The position numbers were made by a program, and so were the translations under genes. Below, in pieces: positions 18,600 through 28,887 of a stretch of DNA of 64,000 bases. Each line of letters opens with the position of its first letter. Position 1 is the stretch's first letter. Source of the DNA: Trichomonas vaginalis G3 (Eukaryota > Parabasalia > Trichomonadida > Trichomonadidae); assembly GCF_026262505.1 (NCBI RefSeq), contig NC_067206.1:6662879-6726878 (forward strand), read 5' to 3'. Below the pieces are notes generated by a model, which saw only the letters and a program-made list of their open reading frames with translations, did no database searches and was not told where the DNA came from.

Positions 18600-20174
18600 T
18601 TATTCCTCACTGTCGTCCGTAGCTAAGTTATAGTCATCTAATCTTATTATTGGGATTCCATTAGCACGCACCTGAATGGCAAAGCAACAATCCCTCATAA
18701 ATCCAATAAGTGGCTTTGGTACATTTTCAGTTGCTAGTTCAATAGGTCCTTTAACAGACAATTTGTATGTTATTGGAGCAGTAGATGTTTGACCTTGCTG
18801 GAAGCAAAAGTCCACTTCAGTTGGAAAACCACATAAGAAATGTGTGTTGTCATAGCTATCCCATTTATGTTCCACACTACCATCATCCACCAATGACCTC
18901 ATAACATCTTCATTAAATCCTATCATATCATTGTTTGTATTGCAGGCGTTCGCAACCATTTCATAAAATACAGGTCCATATGATTTTTCAGGTTCTGCAG
19001 GCATATTTCCATAAGCTCCCATGGAAAGCTGAAGATATTTAAACTTAGGGTTCTCAAAATTAACATAATAGTTGTCTTTCTTTCTAAATAGTGCCCAAAT
19101 ACTTTTAACATTAATAGGCGTATAAGCTGCTGTAAATGTTGCACTTGAACTATCTGTATTCTTTGAGAATGAACCGTCCATAGGAATCCAATCCATAACT
19201 TTAACAGGAAAACATAAAGCCTCGTTTGTATAATGTTCTACAAGTTCTGTATAAATGTTAGGGTCTAAAGAGAATGACTTTGGATGAATGAAACATTCAT
19301 TAAAATCCATCTTTGTTCGAAATAGTTGCTGGGTTACAGTTGTAATAGTAACTGTTCCACTAGCTTCTACTGCCTTCGTTATCATAGTGAATGGTTCATT
19401 CCATGGAACAAATTTATTTGTCGGTGGATTTGAATCTGAAGCAAATGCAACTTTAAGAGTTGGATTGAAAGCAATGATATCATTTACAGATATAGATGTG
19501 CATTGTAAGGCGTCGCTACTGAACTTTACTTTAAGCTGAATGTTACCAGCAAATGCAGGAATAAATCTTATAGCTTCTAATGGTAAAAACTTTCTAACAG
19601 GAATTCTTAAACGAAGCTTAAAATCAAATGATTTTCCTGCTGTAATTGGACCACTAACAATTTGTCCTGTTCTGCATGTTCCCGAATGACTCCATACATC
19701 TTCATGTCGAGTCTTTGAGAAAACATCTACTTTCTTTATTTGTTCGGTAGTTTGTGAGTTTGAAGTTATATATGCTTCTTCTCTTGCGTTGTCTTGAGAA
19801 TATACGATACGACCATTTGCAAGGATTTGATATCCAGCAACTGCATAGAAAGCGTCATCGAAACCAATCCAAAATCCTGGTGGGTTTGTTTTATTGGAAC
19901 CTGAACCAATTTCTTTATCTACAATAAATTGACCTTCCATTTTATACGTAATGAATGTATTGTAAAGGTCCAACATATTTTCACCAGGAGGTGAGAGATT
20001 GAATGTTACCCATGTGTTATCTTTAGCAGTTCCAGGTTGTGATGGAATCTTTGCGTCAGAATATTTTCTATTAGTGTCACCAATTTGAACTGCATTGTCT
20101 ATGATATCGAAATATGAGCGAATCTGATGAATATGCTCTGCTGGAGTAAATTCGTTTAACTGTTCGTTCTGCAT
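18600..20174 (-). CDS. Major capsid-like protein, 524 residues
   Basis: Long beta-rich protein with the size and layout of a double jelly-roll major capsid protein of Polintons and related viruses: polar N-terminal arm, strand-rich first barrel (WVTFNLSPPG, then FWIGFDDAFYAVAGYQILAN), a Gly/Ser-rich middle, and a second strand-rich region. No signal peptide, no membrane span. It lies between a membrane-type protein and a basic/Pro-rich protein, the usual neighbourhood of virion genes. Assignment is by composition, length and position, not by a search. Confidence 0.6.
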   Translation of the reverse strand: MQNEQLNEFTPAEHIHQIRSYFDIIDNAVQIGDTNRKYSDAKIPSQPGTAKDNTWVTFNLSPPGENMLDLYNTFITYKMEGQFIVDKEIGSGSNKTNPPGFWIGFDDAFYAVAGYQILANGRIVYSQDNAREEAYITSNSQTTEQIKKVDVFSKTRHEDVWSHSGTCRTGQIVSGPITAGKSFDFKLRLRIPVRKFLPLEAIRFIPAFAGNIQLKVKFSSDALQCTSISVNDIIAFNPTLKVAFASDSNPPTNKFVPWNEPFTMITKAVEASGTVTITTVTQQLFRTKMDFNECFIHPKSFSLDPNIYTELVEHYTNEALCFPVKVMDWIPMDGSFSKNTDSSSATFTAAYTPINVKSIWALFRKKDNYYVNFENPKFKYLQLSMGAYGNMPAEPEKSYGPVFYEMVANACNTNNDMIGFNEDVMRSLVDDGSVEHKWDSYDNTHFLCGFPTEVDFCFQQGQTSTAPITYKLSVKGPIELATENVPKPLIGFMRDCCFAIQVRANGIPIIRLDDYNLATDDSEE

Positions 20175-20201
20175 GTATTTACTTCGGATAAAAATATCTA
20201 T

Positions 20202-20630
20202 TTACTTCATTATTCTCACTCTTCTTCTTGGCATTCGTGGTGGAAGTTGTTTCTTGACATTTTCAATGAACTGTACATTCTCTTTTGTCTCAACTTCTTT
20301 CACTGGTGGGTCAGGGTTCTTTGACTCGGTTTGCTTTTCAATGAAATTCACGAACTTTGCAATAAGCTCTTGGTTCGTTATTGAAAGAACATCTGGCTTC
20401 TTTTCTTCTTGTTCTATTGACTTTTCAGTTTGAATAGAAGGTTTTATATGGGCTTCGCCCTCGGTGCCATGCACCTTAATGTTGTCGCTCTCTGTATTCG
20501 CTAATGGAACCTTTCTTTTTCTTACGTATATTTTACCATCTTTACTCTGACTTACATAATAGAAAGGATGTTGTATTCCTCTTGCGTCATTTAATATAAT
20601 AGACTCTCGTTCTGATTTTGACAAGCTCAT
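20202..20630 (-). CDS. Unknown protein upstream of capsid gene, 142 residues
   Basis: The first 50 residues are mixed (GIQHPFYYVSQSKDGKIYVR, a short beta-like unit); the rest is Glu/Lys/Pro-rich and disordered, with a basic C terminus. It ends 28 bases before the capsid-like start. No family recognised; a capsid-associated role is inferred from position. Divergent from the basic gene at 20676. Confidence 0.45.
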   Translation of the reverse strand: MSLSKSERESIILNDARGIQHPFYYVSQSKDGKIYVRKRKVPLANTESDNIKVHGTEGEAHIKPSIQTEKSIEQEEKKPDVLSITNQELIAKFVNFIEKQTESKNPDPPVKEVETKENVQFIENVKKQLPPRMPRRRVRIMK

Positions 20631-20675
20631 TTTACATCGGTTAAAGTTTTAATTTTATTTTTTATCTGCAGTCAA

Positions 20676-20936
20676 ATGACTCAGACAAGTCATATGGACA
20701 AGACCCAAGGGGTCATAGATGTTGAAGCATTGAAGAAAGAAATTCGCGAGCAAATTTTATCCGAACTGAAGGAACAAAAACAAGAACAAAAACCAGAGAG
20801 ACCAAAGAGAAAACTTAGTGAAAAACAACTTGCTGCATTAGCTGCTGGAAGACAAAAGAACCCACGTTTGCTGGCGAAGAAAGCTAGAGAAGAAGCTGAA
20901 GCAAAAGCTAAAGAAGCTGAAGCAAAGAAAGAGTAA
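20676..20936 (+). CDS. Small Lys/Ala/Glu-rich protein, 86 residues
   Basis: Starts the rightward part of the element, divergent from 20202-20630. Nearly all charged helix (Lys, Glu, Ala, Gln), with a RPKRKLSEKQLAALAAGRQK segment that resembles DNA-binding helix repeats. No Cys or aromatics. Likely nucleic-acid binding; family not recognised. Confidence 0.45.
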   Translation: MTQTSHMDKTQGVIDVEALKKEIREQILSELKEQKQEQKPERPKRKLSEKQLAALAAGRQKNPRLLAKKAREEAEAKAKEAEAKKE

Positions 20937-20960
20937 ATGGTTTATTTTTATCGGAACTAA

Positions 20961-21158
20961 ATGTATAGACAAATACCTTTATCTGTTGCGTTCAGTAGTG
21001 AAAACCCTGACGTCAAAATAAAGGGGAACAGAGTAACGTTTAAGTTTCCAACAGACTGGATTGTGAACATAAATGAAGAGAAGTACATTGGCATAACATC
21101 TATGTATATAACACGTGCTTTCAGAAAGGTTAGTAGTAGTATAGGATGGGTTTTGTGA
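20961..21158 (+). CDS. Short frame resembling the head of a structural protein
   Basis: 65 residues, beta-like (VTFKFPTDWIVNINEEKYIG), then ends in an unrelated-looking tail. It may be a remnant of a larger virion gene. Treated as a fossil part; no function can be assigned. Confidence 0.35.
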   Translation: MYRQIPLSVAFSSENPDVKIKGNRVTFKFPTDWIVNINEEKYIGITSMYITRAFRKVSSSIGWVL

Positions 21159-21258
21159 CTTTTTTTGTAAACGTAAGAATTCATACAATATTGAACGATT
21201 TTGTATCATTATTTTTAACATTATTTTTTAAAATAATTTATTTTTTATTCTTACATAA

Positions 21259-21639
21259 ATGACCCAACAAGTAAAACCAGATAAAATAGATTATCGAATT
21301 TTAGAGGATGGTGTTCCTGTTTATATTCAAAGATTTAAAGGGAAGCAATATTATAGAATTCTTAATCCTGAATACATAAAACATCAATTTAAAAAGGAAG
21401 ACTGTGAATTATTAAACGCTAATGAATATGAAACCAATAAGTCAAAATTGAAATATAAATATATTGGAAGTGATGAAAGATGCAAAGATAAAGATAAAGT
21501 TTATTCAGTTTCATATAATGAATGGAAAACCAATAAGATAAGAAAACATTTAGGCGATTATGGGAAATGTTCTGAATTCTTTAAATCTAGTATGTATGAG
21601 AGAGTAAAAGAAATTAGAAATAATTATTTTCATGAATAA
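21259..21639 (+). CDS. Unknown Lys/Tyr-rich protein, 126 residues
   Basis: Context TACATAAATG at the start. Mixed alpha/beta, Lys/Tyr/Glu-rich, no motif recognised. About 200 bases of decayed-looking coding sequence (21640-21840), with a Cys-rich end (CCENGCC), follow. Function unknown. Confidence 0.4.
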   Translation: MTQQVKPDKIDYRILEDGVPVYIQRFKGKQYYRILNPEYIKHQFKKEDCELLNANEYETNKSKLKYKYIGSDERCKDKDKVYSVSYNEWKTNKIRKHLGDYGKCSEFFKSSMYERVKEIRNNYFHE

Positions 21640-21899
21640 AAGATTCACTACCATAATGAAATATTTGATGGTCAGAATATTAATTTACAACTTAAAAATG
21701 GGTCAATGACTCGCTTAACAATTGGTAAGACTGCATTAACAGGAGCACACACTAAGGCTGTATGTTGTGAAAATGGATGTTGTATGCCATTTATTTAATA
21801 AAATGCCACAGAAGAGACAAAAGGAACCGTTAATGATGGTTTTGATTCTTGATTCAAAGAGGTGGGCACCCTTAAAACATTGATTTTATTTTTATATAA

Positions 21900-23418
21900 A
21901 TGAATAGCGTAGATTTAAAAAATTTAATTGGTGATTTAGTACTTAATCAAAATTTTCTTAGTTATTATGAATTAAAATCATATCTCCAAAAACATAATAA
22001 AAATATAACGGGTGATGATATGGAATATTATTATCCATATTATAAAAATGAAATTTTGAAATATCATAATAAAATAATTTCTGAAATTAAAGACAAAATT
22101 AAAAATAATGAATATTCAAAGGGAAAAACTAAATCACAACTTAAACAGTTGAAAGATTTCAAAAATAAAGTATTAACAGAAGAATATTGATGAATTATAT
22201 AAATTATATAATCCTGAGCCGCAAAAACCAAAGGAACAAAAACAAAAGGTGCAAAACACCCAGGTCCTTCAGACCATAAATGAAGCACAAGCTTTAATTT
22301 ATGATTCATTAGTTAAACCATATTCAGCCCGACTTTTAAGTGAAGATCAACTTTTGGAATTCATCCTTCAACATAAACTCGAAGCGGGAAAGTATATCAA
22401 ACCTTTATATACAGCATATTTAAAACAAATGAATAGAATACATCCAGAATTAATGAAGGAAGGAATGAATTCCAAAATCAAAGCAGATAAAATTAAACCA
22501 CTTACAACACCAAAACCTCCAACAGTAGTACCTCCCCCTCCTTCAGTTAATCCTTCATCATTCACTTTATTATATCCATTTCAAACATTAAAGAAGCAAA
22601 AAGATTTTAAAAAGGATTTCAAGATATTAAATAAACCAATTGACCCAAAAATTCAACCGTTAAAGGAAAAATTTAGTCGACCTTCATTTGCTCCATATCC
22701 ATATTCATACGAAATCGATCATCTGGAATATTCAAAAGGAAACGTTACTTATTTATTTGCCATTAACATTAACACTAGATATTTATATTGCATTCCAGTG
22801 AAAGGGAAAACAGAACAGGAAACAAGAAGAGCTATTCAATACTTACTAGATCATGAAAGAGTAGATAATATCAGGGGTGATGGTGATAAAGGATTTCAGG
22901 CAGCTATGACTCATTATTTTCCACAAATTCATTTTTACTTTTCATCCTCTCCATATACGTTTCATAATAAAATAGTTGATGCGGTAATGAGAACTCTTAG
23001 AGATGCGTTAGGTGTTAACGGTCAGATATACTGGGATGGAAATCATGACTCCATCATACAGCAGTTAGTATATTATTACAATAATACATGGCATAGAACT
23101 ATAAACATGAAACCAGTGGAAATGAAAAATGATATTTCAAAAGAATGGGAATATATTAGAAAGCAAATGGAAAGGTTAAATGATGTTAAACGTGAACAAA
23201 TTAATTCGGGGCTCATGAATTTTAAACAAGGAAATAAAGTTTTAATTCATCTCGATTATGGAAAAACTGATAAATCAATGACAAAAAGAAGACGAAGATT
23301 TGACACAATAGCTGAATTTGTTAGATATATTAACGGCAATGCATTAGTTGAAGTTGACAAGAAATTAATAGAAATTCCGATTTATTTTATTACTCCATTA
23401 TATTTAAATAATATTTAA
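21900..23418 (+). CDS. Retroviral-type integrase (rve family), copy 1, with N-terminal part
   Basis: The catalytic core lies at about 22690-23130: it opens with a YEIDHLEY strand, has a RGDGDKGFQAAMTHY segment and a helix before YYNNTWHRTINMKPVEM, the usual layout of Polinton integrases. After it comes a small beta barrel (GNKVLIHLDYG) as in chromo/SH3-like tails. A separate 96-residue frame (21900-22190, start TATAAATG) precedes the core and may be its N-terminal part. Function: insertion of the element's ends into host DNA. The region is divided into more than one frame and is treated as a fossil part. Confidence 0.6.
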
Positions 23419-23438
23419 TTTTTTTTATTTCGTAAGAA

Positions 23439-23711
23439 ATGAGTGACAACGAAGCAGTCAAGAGTCCAGACGATGAATATAAAAAGAAACTAAACAGAAT
23501 TAAATCAAAAATATGCTATTACAAAAAGAAGTCGCAATGCGGTGGGGTTGAAAACGATAAAGAGAGGAAAGAAATAATCGAAAAATTAGAAACTTACCGT
23601 TCAATCATTAAACTGAGTGAAGCAAAAATAAAAGAATTTAATAGAATAAATAAATTGGTTGGAAGAGATGAATTTAATAAAGATGAATTTTTAAACTCTA
23701 TCCAAATTTAA
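23439..23711 (+). CDS. Small Lys-rich helical protein, 90 residues
   Basis: Follows the integrase by 20 bases. Highly charged (Lys/Glu/Asn) with a coiled-coil-like middle and a Cys/Gly patch (KSQCGG). It overlaps, tail to tail by 4 bases, the convergent frame 23708-23872. Unknown role. Confidence 0.45.
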   Translation: MSDNEAVKSPDDEYKKKLNRIKSKICYYKKKSQCGGVENDKERKEIIEKLETYRSIIKLSEAKIKEFNRINKLVGRDEFNKDEFLNSIQI

Positions 23712-23872
23712 TTTTTATTCCTCTTCGACAACATCTCTCTTTCCATCATTACTGCATAACCACATTTTCTCAATTTTAGTGGTTTGTTATTTTTAACATG
23801 TTCTTGCATCATTTTTATCATTTCCTCCCTTGTTATGATTCGTGGTAAATTTTGAGCTTGTGGGGTATTCAT
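23708..23872 (-). CDS. Small basic protein, 54 residues
   Basis: Short convergent frame with an ATG in the context TTTTTATCATAAATG at 23872. Met/Lys-rich with a helical segment (ITREEMIKMMQEHVKNNK). Its tail overlaps the 23439-23711 frame. Kept because the start context matches other genes of the element. Function unknown. Confidence 0.35.
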   Translation of the reverse strand: MNTPQAQNLPRIITREEMIKMMQEHVKNNKPLKLRKCGYAVMMEREMLSKRNKN

Positions 23873-23915
23873 TTATGATAAAAATAAAAATTTAAATTAT
23901 GCCGTTCTAAAGTTT

Positions 23916-24422
23916 GAGACAACATGACATTTTGACAACATCATGGGTTATTCAATAATTAATTATTTTTGAAGAACTGAAGGTGTCACTATGTCACTCA
24001 GTGTCACTCGGTCATTTCACTTCTCTGAAAAAATGAGACAACATGACATTTTGACAACATCATGGGTTATTCAATAATTAATTATTTTTGAAGAACTGAA
24101 GGTGTCACTATGTCACTCAGTGTCACTCGGTCATTTCACTTCTCTGAAAAAATGAGACAACATGACATTTTGACAACATCATGGGTTATTCAATAATTAA
24201 TTATTTTTGAAGAACTGAAGGTGTCACTATGTCACTCAGTGTCACTCGGTCATTTCACTTCTCTGAAAAAATGAGACAACATGACATTTTGACAACATCA
24301 TGGGTTATTCAATAATTAATTATTTTTGAAGAACTGAAGGTGTCACTATGTCACTCAGTGTCACTCGGTCATTTCACTTCTCTGAAAAAATGAGACAACA
24401 TGACATTTTGACAACATCACAG
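23916..24422. repeat. 119-bp tandem repeats, left set (4.3 copies)
   Basis: Units start at 23916, 24035, 24154, 24273 and 24392 (last partial), period exactly 119 bp and near identical. Each includes GTGTCACTATGTCACTCAG and ends CTGAAAAAAT. They lie between the integrase region and the primase-helicase gene, with two inverted copies on the other side (26835-27071). Confidence 0.85.
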
Positions 24423-24453
24423 GATTAATGCAAAAATAAATTCAAATCATACT

Positions 24454-26766
24454 TTATAAAGCTTCATTTACAGGTATTTCATCATCAGTAAATGAATCCT
24501 CATTATCGTTTGGTTCAACCTGTTTATATAATCCTTTCATTTCTTCTTTCAAAACATAATACCATGTCTGTTTACCATCTATTCTTCTCTGTTTCTTATC
24601 ACATTTATCCTTAATACTCATTTGAAAATTCTTGTCTTTCATGTCTGATGGTTTGCATAATAGGGCATTTTTACATGTCATACCTGCACACAATTCATCA
24701 TAATGTGTATTTATCCATACATCTAAAGGATTTGATGATAATTCAATTAAATCTTGTTTGGCTTCAGTCATCGGTATGATTCGTACATTAAATGATGAAA
24801 GGTCATAATTGATAAAATATGTTAAAAGGTTATCATAAAATTCCTTAGTGCATGAATCCATCAAATTCTTGAAATAATCAAATTGACCCTTATATTTACC
24901 ATTAACTCTTAAAACTACATATCTTCTGTCTCCAACTTCAATTTTGACAGGGTAAACGTTATTAGTTACGAAAATGAAGTTTGCAACATTCTGAGCTGTT
25001 CTTCTGGGTTGATTCTTTTCATTAATTCTTATCTCATTATCCGTTATAATTGATTTCAAAGCGTTGAAGTTTGCGAGTCTGTCTTCACCTACATTCTTGA
25101 GTTCATTAAGTACAAGAAACATTTTATTTTCAACTACTGAGTTGAAATTACCCGTTAACTCACTTATTTCAGTAATGTTTTTACATGAATAACCAGCGAG
25201 AAGTTCAGAAATAATGTCTGTGAATCTGTTTTTACCTGTTCCCTGAAGTCCTTTCAAAATAATTGCTGTTTCATTCTTGATTCCAGGATGTTGAATCATT
25301 GATGCAATCCAGCCGAGAAGGTATTTATACACTTCATCGTTATTATCACAAATGGCTTCTTTAATGAAATTCATAAACATCTCAATTTTTGAGTAATCTA
25401 GTTTTTCGAGAATGTTGTATTTATAACCTTGAAACGTTGAGAAAACATCAGGAGAATTAGATTTAAAGCAAACACCCTTAACGGTTAATGAAGACAATTG
25501 ATTTAGTAGTACATCCCATGCTGTTATGGTTTTACCTTCTTCATTAAATAATTTAATCATTTTAAGTGACTCTTTCATGTTTGATTGAAGAACGAATGAT
25601 ATTTGATTCATTTTGTCGTGGATATTATAGTCCTTTTGAATGAAATATTTATTTCCACAATCTACAAAACGGATTACACGTGATAAATCCTCAATTACTT
25701 CAGAACTGTTTTTATACTGATGATTTTCAGCCTTGCGTCTAATATCTGTTATCAAAAACGAGTCATCAAGTTTGATATCAAATGTTATTTTTGGCTTACG
25801 TAATAAAGGCAAAACATATTCATCATAATATTCCTTTTGATATAGTTTTAGAATCTTCACCAAAACAAATGGAGAAGTCATTAAATATGCATATCTACTA
25901 CGTGCTTTTTCAAAATTACTTTTTGCATTTTCTGTTAAGCTACAGAAGTTATAAACGTTATCGTATGCTTCATTAATTAAATGATTAGGTAACGAATTAA
26001 TAGCTTGAAACAGTGTGAATAATGTAACTTCTTTTTCTAAATTCATGTTTCCACCGTCATTATGTACTTCAAAATCACGCATGCTATCAACTATGCTTTG
26101 AGCTAGTTTATCGTCAATGTTTACATCTTTGTTTTCATTCATTATACTCTTTATTTCCTCGTTCTTTTGTTCAACTCTTACCTTAATATTCAAATCATTT
26201 AATATATCATTCACTGTTCTGGTTATGGTTGAGTCATAACTTCCACGAATGAATGAGTATGTATTGATTGGTTCTGTTGCATTCTTGCGAACTCTTGAAT
26301 CAGCCATAACCACTAAAGAACGCTTTGAATCATCAATAGAAGTCATTATATCAATATCATAATCATTGCAGGAATAACATTTAATCATTCTGTTCGAAAC
26401 TGCATAGAAGAAATTAGTGTTGCAATAAATGTGAAGACCTCCTGATGCAGTTTTAACGATAACATCTTTATCCGAAAGTTTTGATAAAATGTCTTTTCTA
26501 ACTGTTTCTTTAAGTTCATCATTGTACGATTTATTGATATCAACATCTATAATCGTTAAATTTGATATTTTATTTACTAATAAAGCCATACCAGTTTTCC
26601 TTCCTCTTCCTCCATCATGTTTGAGGTAGTTATGTAAATCAATCTTGTTTTCACCAATTCTTTCGTTGAGGGTTTTAGTTTCTGCCACAACTAATTCCTC
26701 AACTAATGAATCAATAACTTTTTCATCAGAAACGATATAGTTGCTGTTGTTGTTTGTTGCTGTCAT
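24454..26766 (-). CDS. Primase-helicase (archaeo-eukaryotic primase + SF3 helicase), 770 residues
   Basis: The N-terminal third looks like an archaeo-eukaryotic primase: TIIDVDIN (about residues 73-80, catalytic acidic pair) and SGGLHIYCN (about 109-117). The C-terminal half is a D5-type superfamily 3 helicase: Walker A ILKGLQGTGKNRF (about residue 500), an acidic Walker B-like strand (MFLVLNEL), and the sensor stretch FIFVTNNVYPVKIEVGDRRY. Such fused proteins start and unwind DNA in giant viruses, virophages and Polinton-like viruses. Its start is TATAAATG with the AAAACTAACTTTATTTTT motif 31 bases upstream. Inverted 119-bp repeats flank it on both sides. Confidence 0.75.
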   Translation of the reverse strand: MTATNNNSNYIVSDEKVIDSLVEELVVAETKTLNERIGENKIDLHNYLKHDGGRGRKTGMALLVNKISNLTIIDVDINKSYNDELKETVRKDILSKLSDKDVIVKTASGGLHIYCNTNFFYAVSNRMIKCYSCNDYDIDIMTSIDDSKRSLVVMADSRVRKNATEPINTYSFIRGSYDSTITRTVNDILNDLNIKVRVEQKNEEIKSIMNENKDVNIDDKLAQSIVDSMRDFEVHNDGGNMNLEKEVTLFTLFQAINSLPNHLINEAYDNVYNFCSLTENAKSNFEKARSRYAYLMTSPFVLVKILKLYQKEYYDEYVLPLLRKPKITFDIKLDDSFLITDIRRKAENHQYKNSSEVIEDLSRVIRFVDCGNKYFIQKDYNIHDKMNQISFVLQSNMKESLKMIKLFNEEGKTITAWDVLLNQLSSLTVKGVCFKSNSPDVFSTFQGYKYNILEKLDYSKIEMFMNFIKEAICDNNDEVYKYLLGWIASMIQHPGIKNETAIILKGLQGTGKNRFTDIISELLAGYSCKNITEISELTGNFNSVVENKMFLVLNELKNVGEDRLANFNALKSIITDNEIRINEKNQPRRTAQNVANFIFVTNNVYPVKIEVGDRRYVVLRVNGKYKGQFDYFKNLMDSCTKEFYDNLLTYFINYDLSSFNVRIIPMTEAKQDLIELSSNPLDVWINTHYDELCAGMTCKNALLCKPSDMKDKNFQMSIKDKCDKKQRRIDGKQTWYYVLKEEMKGLYKQVEPNDNEDSFTDDEIPVNEAL

Positions 26767-26797
26767 TTATATAGGAATAAAAAATAAAAATAATTTT

Positions 26798-26815
26798 AAA
26801 ACTAACTTTATTTTT
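26798..26815 (-). promoter_or_regulatory. AAAACTAACTTTATTTTT motif
   Basis: First of four copies of an 18-bp motif (others at 27833-27850, 28922-28939, 29507-29524). Three lie 20-50 bases upstream of leftward ATGs (26766, 27793, 28887). Candidate promoter element private to element B. Confidence 0.5.
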
Positions 26816-26834
26816 GGACCGCATCATATTTCCA

Positions 26835-27071
26835 GTGATGTTGTCAAAATGTCATGTTGTCTCATTTTTTCAGAGAAGTGAAATGACCGAGTGACACTGA
26901 GTGACATAGTGACACCTTCAGTTCTTCAAAAATAATTAATTATTGAATAACCCATGATGTTGTCAAAATGTCATGTTGTCTCATTTTTTCAGAGAAGTGA
27001 AATGACCGAGTGACACTGAGTGACATAGTGACACCTTCAGTTCTTCAAAAATAATTAATTATTGAATAACC
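26835..27071. repeat. 119-bp tandem repeats, right set, inverted (2 copies)
   Basis: Two copies of the same unit as 23916-24422 but in the opposite orientation, upstream of the primase-helicase gene. Together the two sets enclose that gene as an inverted repeat. Confidence 0.85.
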
Positions 27072-27130
27072 TAAAACCATTAACGATAAAATATATTTTT
27101 GGTCGTTTATGATAAAAATAAATGGTTCAT

Positions 27131-27793
27131 TTACTCACAATATTTTTGTACAAAACGACCCCAAACTTTTAACTTCTTTTCTGCAGCTTCTAATGCTATC
27201 TTAGCGAGTTCATATTCTCTAAATTCTCTCTTTAAATCTTCTTGTTCCCATTGGTCTAGTTCGTATGGAGAATCTCTATAACCATAACATATCTCACGTT
27301 CATGTTCTAATTGTTTTTCGCACATTTTTCCAACTTCTTGTTCGAACAAAGGTTTAGCATTCTCTACTGTATCTTCGAGTTCTTCTTCATCTAACTTCTC
27401 ATGAACTTTCTTGTCTATGGAGTCCATAATTTTTCCAACTGCTATGCAATATTTTGGAGAAGCCCACATTGCTATATAGTTTATAAGTCTTGGGTCTACA
27501 TACGTTCCTCTAACCTGTTTGATTTCATCAGGAATTCCTGCATGAATTTTGTATAAAAAGCAACCGCCGGAATTCAGACGGTTGCTATATTCTTCACAAA
27601 ATGCCTTATAATACTCTTCCCAGGACTTATTTTCCAACAACTTTCTAAAGTCTTTCCTAAACTGCTGACACATATTTGTTGCATTTATATAACCATCCTT
27701 GTCTCTACGTAAGACTTCAATACCGTTATAAGTGCCTTTTGTGAATGTTTCGCCATTAGATTTGTTAGTGAATGTTTTTGCTTCGACTGACAT
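27131..27793 (-). CDS. KilA-N domain protein, 220 residues
   Basis: Residues about 15-110 match the KilA-N fold of large DNA viruses and Polinton-like elements: GTYNGIEVLRRDKDGYINAT near the start, then VRGTYVDPRLINYIAMWASP and a following helix. KilA-N binds DNA. The tail is a Glu/Lys-rich coiled coil. The ATG at 27793 is preferred over an upstream non-ATG start. It lies between the primase-helicase and an unknown protein on the same strand. Confidence 0.75.
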   Translation of the reverse strand: MSVEAKTFTNKSNGETFTKGTYNGIEVLRRDKDGYINATNMCQQFRKDFRKLLENKSWEEYYKAFCEEYSNRLNSGGCFLYKIHAGIPDEIKQVRGTYVDPRLINYIAMWASPKYCIAVGKIMDSIDKKVHEKLDEEELEDTVENAKPLFEQEVGKMCEKQLEHEREICYGYRDSPYELDQWEQEDLKREFREYELAKIALEAAEKKLKVWGRFVQKYCE

Positions 27794-27914
27794 TTCTGTT
27801 CTTACATACAAGATAAAAAGTTAGAAAAAAATAAAACTAACTTTATTTTTTTCTATCTTAAGGAAATTCATTATTTTTGTGTTGAATTCAGCAAAAATAT
27901 ATTTTAGGGTAGAT

Positions 27915-27928
27915 GGTTAGATCTAACC
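27915..27928. promoter_or_regulatory. GGTTAGATCTAACC palindrome
   Basis: Perfect 14-bp palindrome, one of six in element B (28982-28995, 29110-29123, 29239-29252, 29591-29604, 38475-38488); a one-mismatch copy is at 17814-17827. Usually followed or preceded by runs of GAGGGTAGAAAT. A likely protein-binding site. Confidence 0.55.
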
Positions 27929-27948
27929 TCATTTCTACCCCAGTTATT

Positions 27949-28887
27949 TTATAAACATTTTACATGATATACGTTATGAATTCGTGAGATTCTAAACAGT
28001 TTTGTAGCTTCTATTTCTTCTTTTAGTACATCGAATGTTTTAACAATGCCGAAGGTTTCTTTATATTTCTTCTTGACATCAGATAATAGGAAATCGTCAG
28101 CAGTTGGATAGTTTTTGTTCAGAAATGCTAACATGTCCATTTTATCTTCTGCTGGTTTCTCTACTTCTTTCTTTAAGTCAGCATAGTCGTTTCTCATACG
28201 TTCTATCTCTTTGACGGAGTAGTTATATTTCCTCATTGCTGCTTTACATTTAGAACATTGTGGATTCATTTTTGCGTTATACATTGAAATTTGACCTGCT
28301 AGAACAACTAAGGCGTCAATGGTTTTCTTTAACTCAAAAGCAGTTGGTTTTATCTGTTCATTCCATACCTTACCTCTTCTATCTTTATCTCTTATCTGCC
28401 ATACACATTCTGCAACTAATGAAACAAAGTTGTCGTATGTCTTAAATTCTTCAGATTTATATATGTCAGAGATGTTCTTATATACCATGTCGCAATCTTT
28501 GTCCATAACCTTATGGTTGCAATGATATCCTAGAAACTCATAGTTTACCTTACGTATGAACTTCTTTATTTCTACTGAGTCAGTTGGTTTCACTTCTATT
28601 TCATCGAATTCATGAATAGTGAGCTTTTGTTGTTGGATTTCAGGCAATTTGGGTAAATGGTCAATAATGTCCTGCATGTCATAAAGATATTCTTCATTTT
28701 CTTCATCCTGTGCGGTACAGTCTAAATTACTTGTTAAAAGTTCTTGCTTTATCTTCTGGATTTCTGTTTCAAAAGTATATGAAGAAGGAATAAAGCTTTT
28801 CATCTCTACTAACATAGATGTTGGATTCATGACTAACGAGTTTGGTGCTGTTGTTTGAATTGTTGTTGTGCCGATTGTTGAAATCAT
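27949..28887 (-). CDS. Unknown 312-residue protein next to KilA-N
   Basis: Thr/Gln-rich head, acidic segment, then a middle with a CSKCKAAMRKY Cys pair and a C-terminal helical domain. The start lies 35 bases from the AAAACTAACTTTATTTTT motif copy at 28922. No family recognised. Given the neighbours, a replication or regulatory role is possible but unproven. Confidence 0.5.
   Translation of the reverse strand: MISTIGTTTIQTTAPNSLVMNPTSMLVEMKSFIPSSYTFETEIQKIKQELLTSNLDCTAQDEENEEYLYDMQDIIDHLPKLPEIQQQKLTIHEFDEIEVKPTDSVEIKKFIRKVNYEFLGYHCNHKVMDKDCDMVYKNISDIYKSEEFKTYDNFVSLVAECVWQIRDKDRRGKVWNEQIKPTAFELKKTIDALVVLAGQISMYNAKMNPQCSKCKAAMRKYNYSVKEIERMRNDYADLKKEVEKPAEDKMDMLAFLNKNYPTADDFLLSDVKKKYKETFGIVKTFDVLKEEIEATKLFRISRIHNVYHVKCL

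Noticed and set aside
23916-24422. CRISPR array
   Set aside because: Units are whole 119-bp tandem copies without unique spacers, and this is a eukaryote.
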